A stretch of DNA of 64,000 bases from CAWCBG01 sp963793845 (GCA_963793845.1 CAWCBG010000001.1:180873-244872); one strand, 5' to 3'. Shown: positions 27,774-38,475, counted from the first letter of the stretch. Numbers and translations are program-made. The notes: generated by a model from the sequence alone, not told the origin.

Positions 27774-27931
27774 AAAATATTCATAACAAAGATAGTTACC
27801 GGCAAAATATTGACAGCCAATGACTTAGGCATGAGAATTCGCCGATTTTTGAGCCTTTCTGGATCGATGGCTCACAAAGTATTGATAACAAATGACTTAT
27901 ATGTAAAATATTCATAATGAAGGACTTAGCG
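27774..27931. repeat. Cluster of a degenerate 25-nt repeat (AAAATATTSATAACAAANGACTTAG)
   Basis: Four copies start at 27774, 27804, 27876 and 27905. Each has AAAATATT (or AAAGTATT), then TAACAA or a variant, and all but the first end in GACTTA. Two pairs are spaced 29-30 nt. A weaker fragment (AATCAACAACTTAGCG) precedes at 27745. The segment is AT-rich against a GC-rich background. A related unit occurs in reverse orientation at 57603-57628. Confidence 0.65.
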
Positions 27932-27964
27932 TAGCGAGTTCTCGGCGGCCATCCCTCTATTCGC

Positions 27965-28021
27965 TGTCATGCTGAGCGGAGGCGGCGTGCCGTTCGCCGC
28001 CGCAGTCGAAGCACCCCTATA
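27965..28021 (+). repeat. Left 57-nt inverted repeat of the GIY-YIG unit
   Basis: It begins TGTCATGCTGAGCGGAGGCG and ends AGTCGAAGCACCCCTATA. It matches the reverse complement of 28375-28431 at 49 of 57 positions and contains an internal GGCGGCG/CGCCGCC stem, so it is itself a REP-like hairpin. Confidence 0.85.
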
Positions 28022-28036
28022 TCTGCAGCCTCAGCT

Positions 28037-28348
28037 ATGCCTCGCGATCATCGATACAGCGTCTACATCCTGGGGAGTTTCACAGGGACTCTTTACGTCG
28101 GTGTCACCAGTGATTTGCGTCATCGCGTGTGGCAGCACAAGCAGCACGCGCTGGACGGGTTTACGGCGCAGTACGATGTGACCCGCCTGCTCTATTTCGA
28201 AATCTACGACCGCGTTGGGATAGCGATCCGTCGGGAGAAGCAGCTGAAGGGCTGGCGGAGAGGAAAGAAGATTGCTTTAGTCGAAAAATCGAATCCCCAT
28301 TGGGCAGATTTGAGCCGCGAATGGTATCCGCCGGGGCGCAATCTTTAG
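28037..28348 (+). CDS. GIY-YIG nuclease superfamily protein (UPF0213-like)
   Basis: This 103-residue, single-domain GIY-YIG protein shows the two half-motifs YSVYILGS and GTLYVGVTSDL, the catalytic Arg in RHRVWQHK, and a C-terminal Glu in REKQLKGWRR that would bind the metal. Such small proteins resemble the endonuclease domain of UvrC and homing enzymes, and their cellular role is unsettled. The gene is tightly framed by inverted repeats, starting 15 nt after the left arm and ending 26 nt before the right arm, which suggests the two are a unit. No strong ribosome site is seen. Confidence 0.9.
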   Translation: MPRDHRYSVYILGSFTGTLYVGVTSDLRHRVWQHKQHALDGFTAQYDVTRLLYFEIYDRVGIAIRREKQLKGWRRGKKIALVEKSNPHWADLSREWYPPGRNL

Positions 28349-28374
28349 GATTGATCCCTTTGGATTTCTGCTGG

Positions 28375-28431
28375 TATAGGGGTTCTTCGACTACGGCGGC
28401 GTAACCCGCGCCGCCTCCGCTCAGAATGACA
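28375..28431 (-). repeat. Right 57-nt inverted repeat of the GIY-YIG unit
   Basis: On the minus strand it reads TGTCATTCTGAGCGGAGGCG ... AGTCGAAGAACCCCTATA. It is the inverted partner of 27965-28021, with eight differences, most of them in the hairpin loop. Confidence 0.85.
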
Positions 28432-28459
28432 CCGCAAAGTAAGCCGCGAAGAAAAACTG

Positions 28460-28475
28460 TGTAGATGCGTCTACA
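28460..28475. promoter_or_regulatory. Inverted repeat TGTAGA-N4-TCTACA
   Basis: This is a perfect 6-bp inverted repeat with a 4-nt spacer, 64-79 nt upstream of the second MarR gene. It may be an activator or second operator site. Confidence 0.4.
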
Positions 28476-28517
28476 ACACAACTCATATCCGCGGCTGAGA
28501 AGATTGGCACCCCAAAT

Positions 28518-28534
28518 ATATCGTAGTACGATAT
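28518..28534. promoter_or_regulatory. 17-nt palindromic operator of the MarR-ClC operon
   Basis: ATATCGTAGTACGATAT is a perfect odd palindrome ending 4 nt before the MarR ATG. No Shine-Dalgarno fits between them, so the transcript may be leaderless and autorepressed. Confidence 0.7.
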
Positions 28535-28538
28535 TATT

Positions 28539-29042
28539 ATGGCAGCTATGAAAGCCGCGTCTCCACTCACCCTAACCGATTACCGATCGTTGGCCGAGTT
28601 TCGATACCAGCTTCGTCGGTTCCTCCATTTCAGCGAGCAGGCCGCCCGCAAGGCCGGACTGAAGCCGCAGCATCACCAACTGCTGTTGGCGGTGAAGGGC
28701 ATGCCCGAGGGGCGCATGCCTCGCATTGCCGAACTGGCGGAGCGGCTACAGCTGCAACATCACAGCGTGGTGGAACTGGCGGACCGGCTGGCGAAGCGCG
28801 GACTGATCCTGCGCGTCACCGGCAGCGAAGACCGGCGCGAGGTGCATGTGAAGCTCACCGCTCAGGGAGAGCGCCTGCTCAGCGCGTTGAGCTTGCAGAT
28901 GCAGGCGGAGCTGCGATCGGCGGCTCCGGAGCTGGTAGCGGCACTGCAACGAATTGCGACACCGCGCAGCGACGGCAGGCAAGCAGCGGCCGGCACACGC
29001 CCGCAAACGGATGTCCCGGCCGGAGAGCACGCACATGCATGA
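28539..29042 (+). CDS. MarR family regulator coupled to a ClC transporter
   Basis: This 167-residue winged-helix regulator has DNA-recognition helix LQLQHHSVVELADRLAKRGL (about 71-90) and wing RVTGSEDRREVHVKLT. The C-terminal 25 residues (SDGRQAAAGTRPQTDVPAGE) are a disordered tail. The gene overlaps the ClC start by 8 nt (ATGCATGA), so translation is coupled and the regulator probably controls the channel. The operator palindrome at 28518-28534 suggests autorepression. Confidence 0.88.
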   Translation: MAAMKAASPLTLTDYRSLAEFRYQLRRFLHFSEQAARKAGLKPQHHQLLLAVKGMPEGRMPRIAELAERLQLQHHSVVELADRLAKRGLILRVTGSEDRREVHVKLTAQGERLLSALSLQMQAELRSAAPELVAALQRIATPRSDGRQAAAGTRPQTDVPAGEHAHA

Positions 29043-30873
29043 CACCGCACCAACACTCGGAACGGACGGCATCAATCCGCTGTACGCACGACAAGACGCA
29101 CCAGCGGGAGCGGACGCAAAATTCCGCGTCGGCCTGGTTTCGTTGATGGCGGCATTGGTCGGCGTGCTGGCGGGGATCATTGCTTATCTTCTCTACAACC
29201 TGATCGGGTTCTTCACCAACCTCTTCTTCTTCCATCGCCTGTCGTTTGCCTTTGTCAGCCCACGCAATAACCACCTCGGACTATGGGTGATCCTGACGCC
29301 GGTGATCGGCGGAATCATCGTCGGAATCATGGCGCGCTACGGCTCCGACAAAATTCGCGGCCACGGAATTCCTGAAGCCATGGAAGCCGTGCTGGTCAAC
29401 CGCAGCCGCATTGAACCGAAGGTCGCGATCCTGAAGCCACTGTCCGCGGCCCTCGCCATTGGCACCGGTGGCCCGTTTGGCGCGGAAGGCCCCATCATCC
29501 AGACCGGCGGCGCGATTGGGTCGCTGGTAGGACAACTGATGCACACTACCGCGGCGGAACGTAAGGTGCTGCTCGCCTCCGGAGCAGCGGCGGGCATGGC
29601 GGCAACCTTCAGCACGCCCATCGCCGGTGTGATCCTGGCGATCGAGCTGCTGCTGTTCGAGTTCAAGTCCCGTTCCTTTATTCCGTTGGTGATCGCCAGC
29701 ACATTGGCGACGAGTGTTCACTTCCAGCTACTCGGTCGCGGTCCGATGTTCCAGGTCAGCGCTGTCGATTTCGGCCTGCCGCACGCATTGCCGTTTTATC
29801 TGGTGCTGGGTGTCCTCTGCGGCATTGCGGCTTTAGGCTTCAGCCGGACGTTGTACTGGGTCGAAGACCAATTCGAAAAGCTGCCCATCTCCGACATGTG
29901 GTGGCCTGCGCTTGGCGCGCTTGGCCTCGGCATCATTGGATACTTCGTGCCTCGCGTACTGGGCGTGGGATACGACACCATCTCCGACATTCTGAACACC
30001 AGGATGCTGCTGGGCGCAATGCTGGCGGTCTTTGTCTTCAAGTCGGCGGCGTTGATGATCTCACTGGGATCGGGAACGTCCGGCGGCCTGCTCGCGCCAA
30101 TGTTCATGGCCAGTGCGGCCATGGGCTCGGCGTTTGCCATGATCGTGGACAAGATCTGGCCGGCGGCCAATCTCTCGCCCGGCGCTTTCGCGCTGGTGGC
30201 AATGGGCGCAGTCTTCGGTGCGGCGTCGCGCGCGGCGTTCACCTTCATCATCTTCGCCTTCGAGATCACGCGCGACTACAACTCGGTGCTGCCGCTGATG
30301 CTGGTTACGGTGATCGCCGATGCCATAGCCGTGCGCTATGCCAAGAACTCCATCATGACGGAGAAACTGGCGCGGCGCGGCTTGCACATCCAACAGGACT
30401 ACGAGCCGGATGTATTGCAGCAGGCCAGGGTAAGCGAAACCATGTCCACCGACTTTGACGTGGTACCCGAGACAACGCGGGTTATCGAATTGGTGGAGCG
30501 CATCGCGAAGCACGATCCTTCCGTAACCAAGCATCAGGCCATCTTCCTTGTCGACGGCGATAACAAGCTCGCCGGGATCATCACTCGCGGGGACTTGATG
30601 CGCGCCCTGGAAAAAGATCCGTCGGGCAGCATAACCGTCGCCGAAGCAGGGTCGCGCAACGTCGCTGTCACCTATCCCGACGAAGTGCTGTACGACGCGG
30701 CGGCTCGCATGCTTCGCGCCGGGGTCGGGCGCATGCCGGTGGTGAGCCGCGAGGATCCCAGGAAGATCGTTGGCTACCTCGGCCGCTCGGGAATTATGGC
30801 AGCCCGGCTGCGGCGGCTGGAAGACGAGCACGTGCGCGAGCCGGGATGGATGCGTCGCCGGCGACCGGCATAA
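29035..30873 (+). CDS. ClC family chloride channel/exchanger with C-terminal CBS domains
   Basis: The start ATG 29035 (MHDTAPTLGTDGINPLYARQ) overlaps the marR stop; an in-frame start at 28954 would lie inside marR. The 612-residue protein has a ClC membrane core (about 30-440). The anion-filter motif is GHGIPEA, where the classical sequence is GSGIP, so the pore Ser is His. The gating region GPFGAEGP keeps the external glutamate. Two CBS domains follow (about 455-600; STDFDVVPETTRVIELVERI and AVTYPDEVLYDAAARMLRAG). Fluoride exporters of the CLC-F clade also alter this filter, but this protein's CBS pair and GxGIP core suggest an anion exchanger. The substrate is uncertain. Confidence 0.9.
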   Translation: MHDTAPTLGTDGINPLYARQDAPAGADAKFRVGLVSLMAALVGVLAGIIAYLLYNLIGFFTNLFFFHRLSFAFVSPRNNHLGLWVILTPVIGGIIVGIMARYGSDKIRGHGIPEAMEAVLVNRSRIEPKVAILKPLSAALAIGTGGPFGAEGPIIQTGGAIGSLVGQLMHTTAAERKVLLASGAAAGMAATFSTPIAGVILAIELLLFEFKSRSFIPLVIASTLATSVHFQLLGRGPMFQVSAVDFGLPHALPFYLVLGVLCGIAALGFSRTLYWVEDQFEKLPISDMWWPALGALGLGIIGYFVPRVLGVGYDTISDILNTRMLLGAMLAVFVFKSAALMISLGSGTSGGLLAPMFMASAAMGSAFAMIVDKIWPAANLSPGAFALVAMGAVFGAASRAAFTFIIFAFEITRDYNSVLPLMLVTVIADAIAVRYAKNSIMTEKLARRGLHIQQDYEPDVLQQARVSETMSTDFDVVPETTRVIELVERIAKHDPSVTKHQAIFLVDGDNKLAGIITRGDLMRALEKDPSGSITVAEAGSRNVAVTYPDEVLYDAAARMLRAGVGRMPVVSREDPRKIVGYLGRSGIMAARLRRLEDEHVREPGWMRRRRPA

Positions 30874-31034
30874 CGATAATTCTTGCGGACCCGAGGCCGC
30901 GGCGCGCTCACCCCATGGACGGCAAATTCTTCGCTCGATTGGTATGGCCGTGCGTGGCGGACGATCTTCCTCATCCTTTTCTCAGCGGCTCAGATAGAAT
31001 CGCAGCCAGTGACCCTAATCAAGGAGGGAATTCT

Positions 31035-32448
31035 TTGCCGCCAAAGAAACCGCGCATCTTTCTGAGCTATCGCCGCGATGATGCCAAGAACGCCTGGTTG
31101 AGGATCTGTACACAATACTGGTCAAAGAATATGGGCAGGCAGCCGTCTTTCGCGACACCAAAAGCGAAGAGCCCGGAGACCGTATTTCCTACTTGCTGCG
31201 CGGCCGAAATCGAAAAGGCCACAGTCGTTCTCGTCGTGATCGGTTCCCATTGGTCACGGCGCGGCAAGAACGGGAAATCCGATTGGTTAGTAGAAGAGGT
31301 CAAGCAGGCGCTGGCACAAGGGAAGAAAATCATCCCTGTGGTAGTCGAAGACGCGGCCTTTCCGCCTAAGAATCTGCCCCCCGCGATTGAAGATCTGGCG
31401 CATTGCGTGGCCGCGTTCCTGCCGCCGGCAAGCTTTCGGGCGGAGGCCCGACGCCTGGCGATCGCACTGGCGGGAAAAGCCGAATCCGAGCCCATTTCCA
31501 GCGACGAACTTGCCGCGCCTTCAATTAGAGGAAAGCCGGGAGGTACATCGGGGAAGGGTAACTTCGTTGCTCTGGCCGGCGGACGGTAGCTCGCCAGTGT
31601 CGGCCAGCGAGGACGGGTCGGTGGTCTGGTGGAAGGGGCGCACCAGGTTCGCTCGTGGCGGTCATCAATCGCCAGTCAGGGCTTTGGCTTTCGTCGTCGA
31701 GCCCAAACTGGTTGTATCGCTCTCGGCAGACCGCAGGTGCATCTGGTCGTATTCCACCGGTGAACTGCGTGGGCAGACGATGTTGCCGTTCGCGGACAAG
31801 GATTTCTCCGCCTTCGCGGTATCTCCGACGAGAGAGTTGTTCGTGGCCGCGCCGATCGGTAGCAGCCCGGAGATTTGGGAGATTCCCGATCCTGAGGCAG
31901 ACGCGGAGAGCGTCGGGATGTTCCTGAATATGACAATGGGCGAGGACATGCGCGAAGGCGTGAGGATGTCTGGATCCAAGTTCCGTACCGGAGCGATGGC
32001 CTTTTCCAACGATGGTAGCCGCTTCGCGACCGGGTCTTCGACGGGCAGGACTGCCGTCTTCGACGCCGCCTCCGCGGAGCAGCTTTGGTTGTCCCAGGCG
32101 CGACCCGGTGCCGTCGGCGTGGTCGCTTTCTCGCCCGACGGTCGATGGCTGGCCTCAGCGTCGGCAAAAGGCTTGATGAGTGTTTATCAGGTGAGCAGCG
32201 GGGAAGAGTGGCATCTTGAGGGCGCAGGCTCGCAGATTACGGGCGCGGCCTTCACTCCGAACAGCGAATTGCTGGTATTCGCTCGCGCTGATGGGCCAGC
32301 TCTCTTTGTGGATGTAAAGGCCAGAGCCCTGCTGCACGCTCCGGCCAAAGCGCTTGAGGCGGCAACGTGCGTCGCGATTAACTCCTCGGGCACGAAAATT
32401 GCTGTGGGCACTCCGAACGGGCAGATTCAGATTTGGAGTATTGAATAG
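31035..32448 (+). CDS. TIR domain - seven-bladed WD40 protein, frameshifted in this sequence
   Basis: AAGGAGGG precedes a TTG at 31035 (MPPKKPRIFLSYRRDDAKN). The TIR domain continues in the other frame as VEDLYTILVKEYGQ and AVFRDTKSEEPGDRISYLLR (31094 to about 31200), then returns with EIEKATVVLVVIGSHW. A third shift at about 31518 links it to a WD40 part whose seven blades (for example AMAFSNDGSRFATGSSTGRT, VVAFSPDGRWLASASAKG) end with IQIWSIE, a complete propeller. The breaks fit a lost C at 31093-31094, an extra C at 31204-31205 and an extra C at 31518-31519. TIR-WD40 proteins are bacterial signalling or defence candidates. A catalytic NADase glutamate is not clear. Confidence 0.8.
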
Positions 32449-32769
32449 CTGAAGATTGGGTGACCAGGGGTCGAACCTCATCGATAGACTCGCAGGTCTA
32501 AAAGAGATCGAAGCCGCTATTGGGTAGGGAGGGCAATCTACAGTAATTCCACCTTAGTCTGGGCTAAGTGTAAATAACGAATGACGAACGACAAAAACGT
32601 TGGTTTCCGGACCGTTCCATGTTATAGTCCCGGGCCATCGTAGTAGTAGTAGAGGCACATTTCAGCCGGCATCGTGCTGTCGCCATGCGTACCCTGCGGC
32701 TGAGATCAGTTTCCCCCTTCGGCCCAGTTTCAAAACAACTCGACCCGTACGGTCTTCCCGGAGGATGGT
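32449..32769. other. Promoter region of the YVTN protein gene
   Basis: No gene is seen. It contains a candidate promoter TTGGTT (32601-32606), 16 nt, TATAGT (32623-32628), and a (GTA)4 run at 32640-32651 just inside the predicted transcript. Confidence 0.5.
32601..32628 (+). promoter_or_regulatory. Candidate sigma-70 promoter for the YVTN/PCRxxDTR gene
   Basis: The -35 box is TTGGTT, the spacer 16 nt and the -10 box TATAGT. The leader would be about 135 nt and begin near the GTA repeats. Confidence 0.5.
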
Positions 32770-34971
32770 ATGCGATTCCTGCGTCATGGTGTGTCTTCGC
32801 TTTCATTGGTCTTCGCCCTCACGCTGCTCTCAACTTATACATTCGCGCAAAGCTTCACGACCATTTCGGTCGGAAGCAATCCGGATGCGATCGCCGTAAA
32901 CCCGGTCACCAACAAGATCTATGTTGCGAACTTCAACAGTGCCAATGTGAGCGTAATCAATGGAGCCGACAATAGTGTAGCTACCGTGCCGGCAGACAAT
33001 GGCCCCGATGCGATCGCCGTTAATCCCGCGACAAACAGAATCTATGTTGCAGATTATTATGCAAATGAGGTCACTGTAATAAATGGCCTGAATAACCACA
33101 CTACGCCGGTCACAGTTGACAGGAATCCAGCTGCTATTGCGGTAAATCCCGTAACGAATCAGATTTATGTATGTAATTATTCAAGCAATACGGTGACGGT
33201 GATTGACGGAGCTTCAAATAACACCACGCGCATATCGGTAGGCGGCCAACCTGTTGGCGTAGCGGTGAACTACATAACCAACAAGATCTATGTCGTGAAC
33301 CAATACAGCAACAACGTGACGGTCATCGACGGCGCCACAAACAAAACCATCACAATAGGAACTGGAACCACGCCGCAAAAAATTGCGATCAACACAGTAA
33401 CCAACAAGATTTACGCCACAAACTATAACAGCCAGAACATCACGGTTATCGACGGAGTTGGCAACACCACGACATTCATCACCACGGGAAATAATCCGGA
33501 TGGCGTGGCAGTAAATCCCGTCACTAACACGGTGTTTGTCACTAACTATGGCAGTAATACCGTTACGGTGGTCGATGGCGCAAGCAATATGGCGATAGAT
33601 ACGGTGCAGGTCCCGCATCCCCCGGTGCCCATTGCTGTTAATGGCGTCACCAATCAAATTTATGCAGGTTTCCAGTCGGGCGGCAACAGCGGCATTGCCA
33701 TTATCGATGGGACCGATGTCAACTATGGAGTCCAAAACACCGTCGTTGGCAACCAGCCGGTTGCCATCGCAGTCAATCCGGTGACTAATAGAATCTATGC
33801 GGCGAACTATAATAGCAACAACGTCACCGTCATTTCCTACAGCGCTCCTAGTTCGCTCTATTTTGTGCCCATAACCCCGTGCCGCCTGATAGACACCAGA
33901 AAGGTGGGCGGTCCCATCAACGGCGGATCCTCGCGCAACTTCCCGGTTCCGCAGGAGGGTGGATGCAACATTCCTTCCAGCGCGGCGGCGTACTCGCTCA
34001 ATGTGACGGCAGTTCCGACCCGGCCGCTGGGCTATCTCACGATCTGGCCGACTGGCGAAGACCAGCCAGTAGCGTCCACGATGAATTCTCTCGACGGGCG
34101 AGTCAAGGCGGACGCCGCCATTGTTCCGTCTGGATATCAGGGCGCGGTCAGCGTCTTTGTCACCGACACGACCAATGTGGTGCTCGACATTGACGGATAC
34201 TTCGTTCCCACCACGCAGACGTCATCGCTGGCCTTCTATCCGCTGGCGCCCTGCCGGGTGGCGGATACCCGCAAGTCCAACGGGCCGCTGGGGGGACCTT
34301 ACTTGTCCGCGGGGCAACCGCGCTCCTTCCCAATTCTGAGCAGCGCCTGCAATATCCCGCAAACCGCCCAAGCTTACTCTCTCAATTTCACTGTGGTCCC
34401 GAAGGGTAATTTCCTGGGATACCTGTCGGTGTGGCCGTCCGATCAGCAGCAGCCTCTCGTGTCGACGCTGAACGATCCCGCCGGAACGGATGTGGCCAAC
34501 GCCGCGATTGTTCCAGGTGCAGCCAACAATGGCAATGTCAGTGCCTATGCTTCGAACGATACCAATCTCATCATTGACATTAACGGCTACTTCGACACTC
34601 CCGGAGAGGGAGGGATGGCCTTGTATCCGACGGCCACCTGCCGGGCGCTCGATACGCGCCATGTCAACGGCGCATTCAGCGGAGCAGCCATTCCTTTGCT
34701 GGATGCGGTGAACAGCGCCTGTGCACTTCCCAGCACTGCGCAGGCTTATGTGTTCAACGCCACGGTTATTCCGGTGGGCTTCCTGGGCTACCTCACGCTT
34801 TGGCCCGATGGCCAGAGCCAGCCGGTGGTCTCTACGTTGAATGCGCTTGACGGAAGTATCACAAACAATATGGCGATTGTGCCCACAACAAATGGGTTGA
34901 TTGATGGATTCGCCAATGGAACAACCAACCTGCTGCTGGATGTCTCCAGCTATTTTGCGCCACCGCAGTAG
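32770..34971 (+). CDS. Exported YVTN beta-propeller protein with three C-terminal PCRxxDTR repeats
   Basis: The 733-residue product has a signal peptide (RFLRHGVSSLSLVFALTLLS). Residues about 28-360 are eight ~42-residue YVTN units of the form P-IAVNPVTNKIYV-N-Y--N-VTVIDG, a complete propeller rich in Asn and Thr. Residues about 370-733 are three tandem ~120-residue units starting FVPITPCRLIDTRK, FYPLAPCRVADTRK and LYPTATCRALDTRH. Each contains LGYLT-WP, P-VST-N and a D-NGYF-like end. I know this C-terminal unit only as a recurrent, unnamed domain of acidobacterial surface proteins. The first half is lower in GC than the neighbours. GGAGG lies about 6 nt before the ATG. Confidence 0.85.
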   Translation: MRFLRHGVSSLSLVFALTLLSTYTFAQSFTTISVGSNPDAIAVNPVTNKIYVANFNSANVSVINGADNSVATVPADNGPDAIAVNPATNRIYVADYYANEVTVINGLNNHTTPVTVDRNPAAIAVNPVTNQIYVCNYSSNTVTVIDGASNNTTRISVGGQPVGVAVNYITNKIYVVNQYSNNVTVIDGATNKTITIGTGTTPQKIAINTVTNKIYATNYNSQNITVIDGVGNTTTFITTGNNPDGVAVNPVTNTVFVTNYGSNTVTVVDGASNMAIDTVQVPHPPVPIAVNGVTNQIYAGFQSGGNSGIAIIDGTDVNYGVQNTVVGNQPVAIAVNPVTNRIYAANYNSNNVTVISYSAPSSLYFVPITPCRLIDTRKVGGPINGGSSRNFPVPQEGGCNIPSSAAAYSLNVTAVPTRPLGYLTIWPTGEDQPVASTMNSLDGRVKADAAIVPSGYQGAVSVFVTDTTNVVLDIDGYFVPTTQTSSLAFYPLAPCRVADTRKSNGPLGGPYLSAGQPRSFPILSSACNIPQTAQAYSLNFTVVPKGNFLGYLSVWPSDQQQPLVSTLNDPAGTDVANAAIVPGAANNGNVSAYASNDTNLIIDINGYFDTPGEGGMALYPTATCRALDTRHVNGAFSGAAIPLLDAVNSACALPSTAQAYVFNATVIPVGFLGYLTLWPDGQSQPVVSTLNALDGSITNNMAIVPTTNGLIDGFANGTTNLLLDVSSYFAPPQ

Positions 34972-35000
34972 AGCTGTGGATTTCCAGGCTCGAAATAAAT

Positions 35001-35024
35001 AAGGGGAGCGTCTCCGCTCCCCTT
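35001..35024. terminator. Bidirectional terminator between the YVTN gene and clpC
   Basis: AAGGGGAGCG (35001-35010) and CGCTCCCCTT (35015-35024) pair perfectly around TCTC. On the minus strand it is followed by TATTTATTT, which suits termination of clpC, and it also ends the convergent YVTN transcript. Confidence 0.8.
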
Positions 35025-35089
35025 GTCTCTGTGGGCTGAAGCCCCAGTTCGATTTGTTCCTGTGACGCCGGCCTGAAGGCCTACAACAC

Positions 35090-37546
<2,457 letters not shown>

Positions 37547-37584
37547 GAAACCTCTCCAAAAACTCTACGGGATGTTCACCCCAC

Positions 37585-37608
37585 GGACAACGGGAAAATG
37601 AATTGTCC
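37585..37608. promoter_or_regulatory. Inverted repeat GGACAA-N12-TTGTCC in the clpC leader
   Basis: The perfect 6-bp arms lie 39-62 nt upstream of the clpC ATG. They could be a repressor site or a transcript hairpin. Confidence 0.4.
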
Positions 37609-37693
37609 AAACCCCGTGTCCGATTCGTTCAGGCCTGTCGGCTCTCCTCCGATAGTGACGCTGGATTGCCGCCCCGTTTCAGGCCCTCACGAT

Positions 37694-37742
37694 TACTACT
37701 ACTACAAACCCGTCCTGCGATCTCATGTTGCAATACGCAACA
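37694..37742 (-). promoter_or_regulatory. clpC distal promoter region: (GTA)4 run and TGTTGC-N5-GCAACA
   Basis: On the minus strand (GTA)4 occurs at 37705-37694, about 148-159 nt before the clpC ATG, preceded by the perfect inverted repeat TGTTGC-N5-GCAACA (37726-37742). The same (GTA)4 run stands before the gene at 32770. Confidence 0.35.
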
Positions 37743-37770
37743 GGCCATCGTCGCGGATGACCAACGTTGC

Positions 37771-38475
37771 TCACGCCACCAGCGATTGCGGCGACACCTC
37801 AACCATCCGCCCGCGCTCCAATCGGAGTACACGGTCGCACTGACGCGCAAAGGCAAGGTTGTGGGTGACAATAACTGACGTAAGGCCGTAATCGCGATGT
37901 AGCCTGGCGATCAAAATAAAAACCGATTCTGCTGTCCGGTTGTCGAGGTCCCCTGTAGGCTCGTCAGCCAGCAGGATCTTCGGCCTGGTGATCAGCGCCC
38001 TGGCCAGCGCAACCCGTTGCTGCTCCCCGCCAGACAACTCGCCGGACCGATGACTTGCACGATCCGCTAAACCTACTTCCTGCAACCAGTGCAGGGCCTG
38101 CTTCTCCGCCTCGCGCTTGCTGGTTCCGCGCATCAGCAATGGCATCGCGACGTTCTCAATCGCGGTAAACTCCGGCAGCAGATAATGAAACTGCCAAACA
38201 AATCCAAGCTCCGTGCTGCGAAACTCAGCGGCGGCATCATCGGTGAGCTTCCCCAAGTCAAGTTTGGCGAAGTATACGTCACCCACGGAAGCCCTATCAA
38301 GCACTCCGACGATGTGCAACAAGGTACTCTTACCGGCACCGGATTCGCCTACGATGGCCAGCATCTCGCCAGCCCGCACCTCAAAGGACAGATTTTCAAA
38401 GAGCACCAGATCCGAGTCACCGGAGCGGAACACCTTTTTCAGGTTCTGCGCTCGTAACAAAACACTCTGGTCCAT
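37771..38475 (-). CDS. lolD: ABC transporter ATP-binding protein, LolD type (lipoprotein release)
   Basis: From ATG 38475 (MDQSVLLRAQNLKKVFRSGD) the product is 234 residues. Walker A is GESGAGKSTLLH, signature LSGGEQQRVALAR, Walker B ILLADEPTGDLD, and the H-loop VIVTHN. LolD drives LolC/E to extract outer-membrane lipoproteins for LolA. The matching permease lies on the same strand at 39485-40777, but a VapBC-like module lies between them. The two genes are usually adjacent, so this is an intrusion or rearrangement. Confidence 0.88.
   Translation of the reverse strand: MDQSVLLRAQNLKKVFRSGDSDLVLFENLSFEVRAGEMLAIVGESGAGKSTLLHIVGVLDRASVGDVYFAKLDLGKLTDDAAAEFRSTELGFVWQFHYLLPEFTAIENVAMPLLMRGTSKREAEKQALHWLQEVGLADRASHRSGELSGGEQQRVALARALITRPKILLADEPTGDLDNRTAESVFILIARLHRDYGLTSVIVTHNLAFARQCDRVLRLERGRMVEVSPQSLVA

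Larger units (their letters stand above)
27965..28431 (+). mobile_element. REP-GIY-YIG-REP unit (candidate nuclease-associated mobile element)
   Basis: A 467-nt unit consists of the left REP-like arm (27965-28021), one gene for a single-domain GIY-YIG nuclease, and the inverted right arm (28375-28431). The outermost bases of the arms are identical (TGTCAT). No target-site duplication is evident just outside the unit. Mobility is inferred from architecture only. Confidence 0.5.

Noticed and set aside
27774..27931. CRISPR array
   Set aside because: The units are degenerate, only four, with unequal spacing and no spacer-like unique sequences; no cas genes are near.
32640..32651. Phase-variable (GTA) microsatellite
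   Set aside because: Four units are too short for frequent slippage; kept only as a positional coincidence.
37585..37742. CIRCE or CtsR operator of clpC
   Set aside because: The palindromes do not match TTAGCACTC-N9-GAGTGCTAA or GGTCAAA direct repeats.
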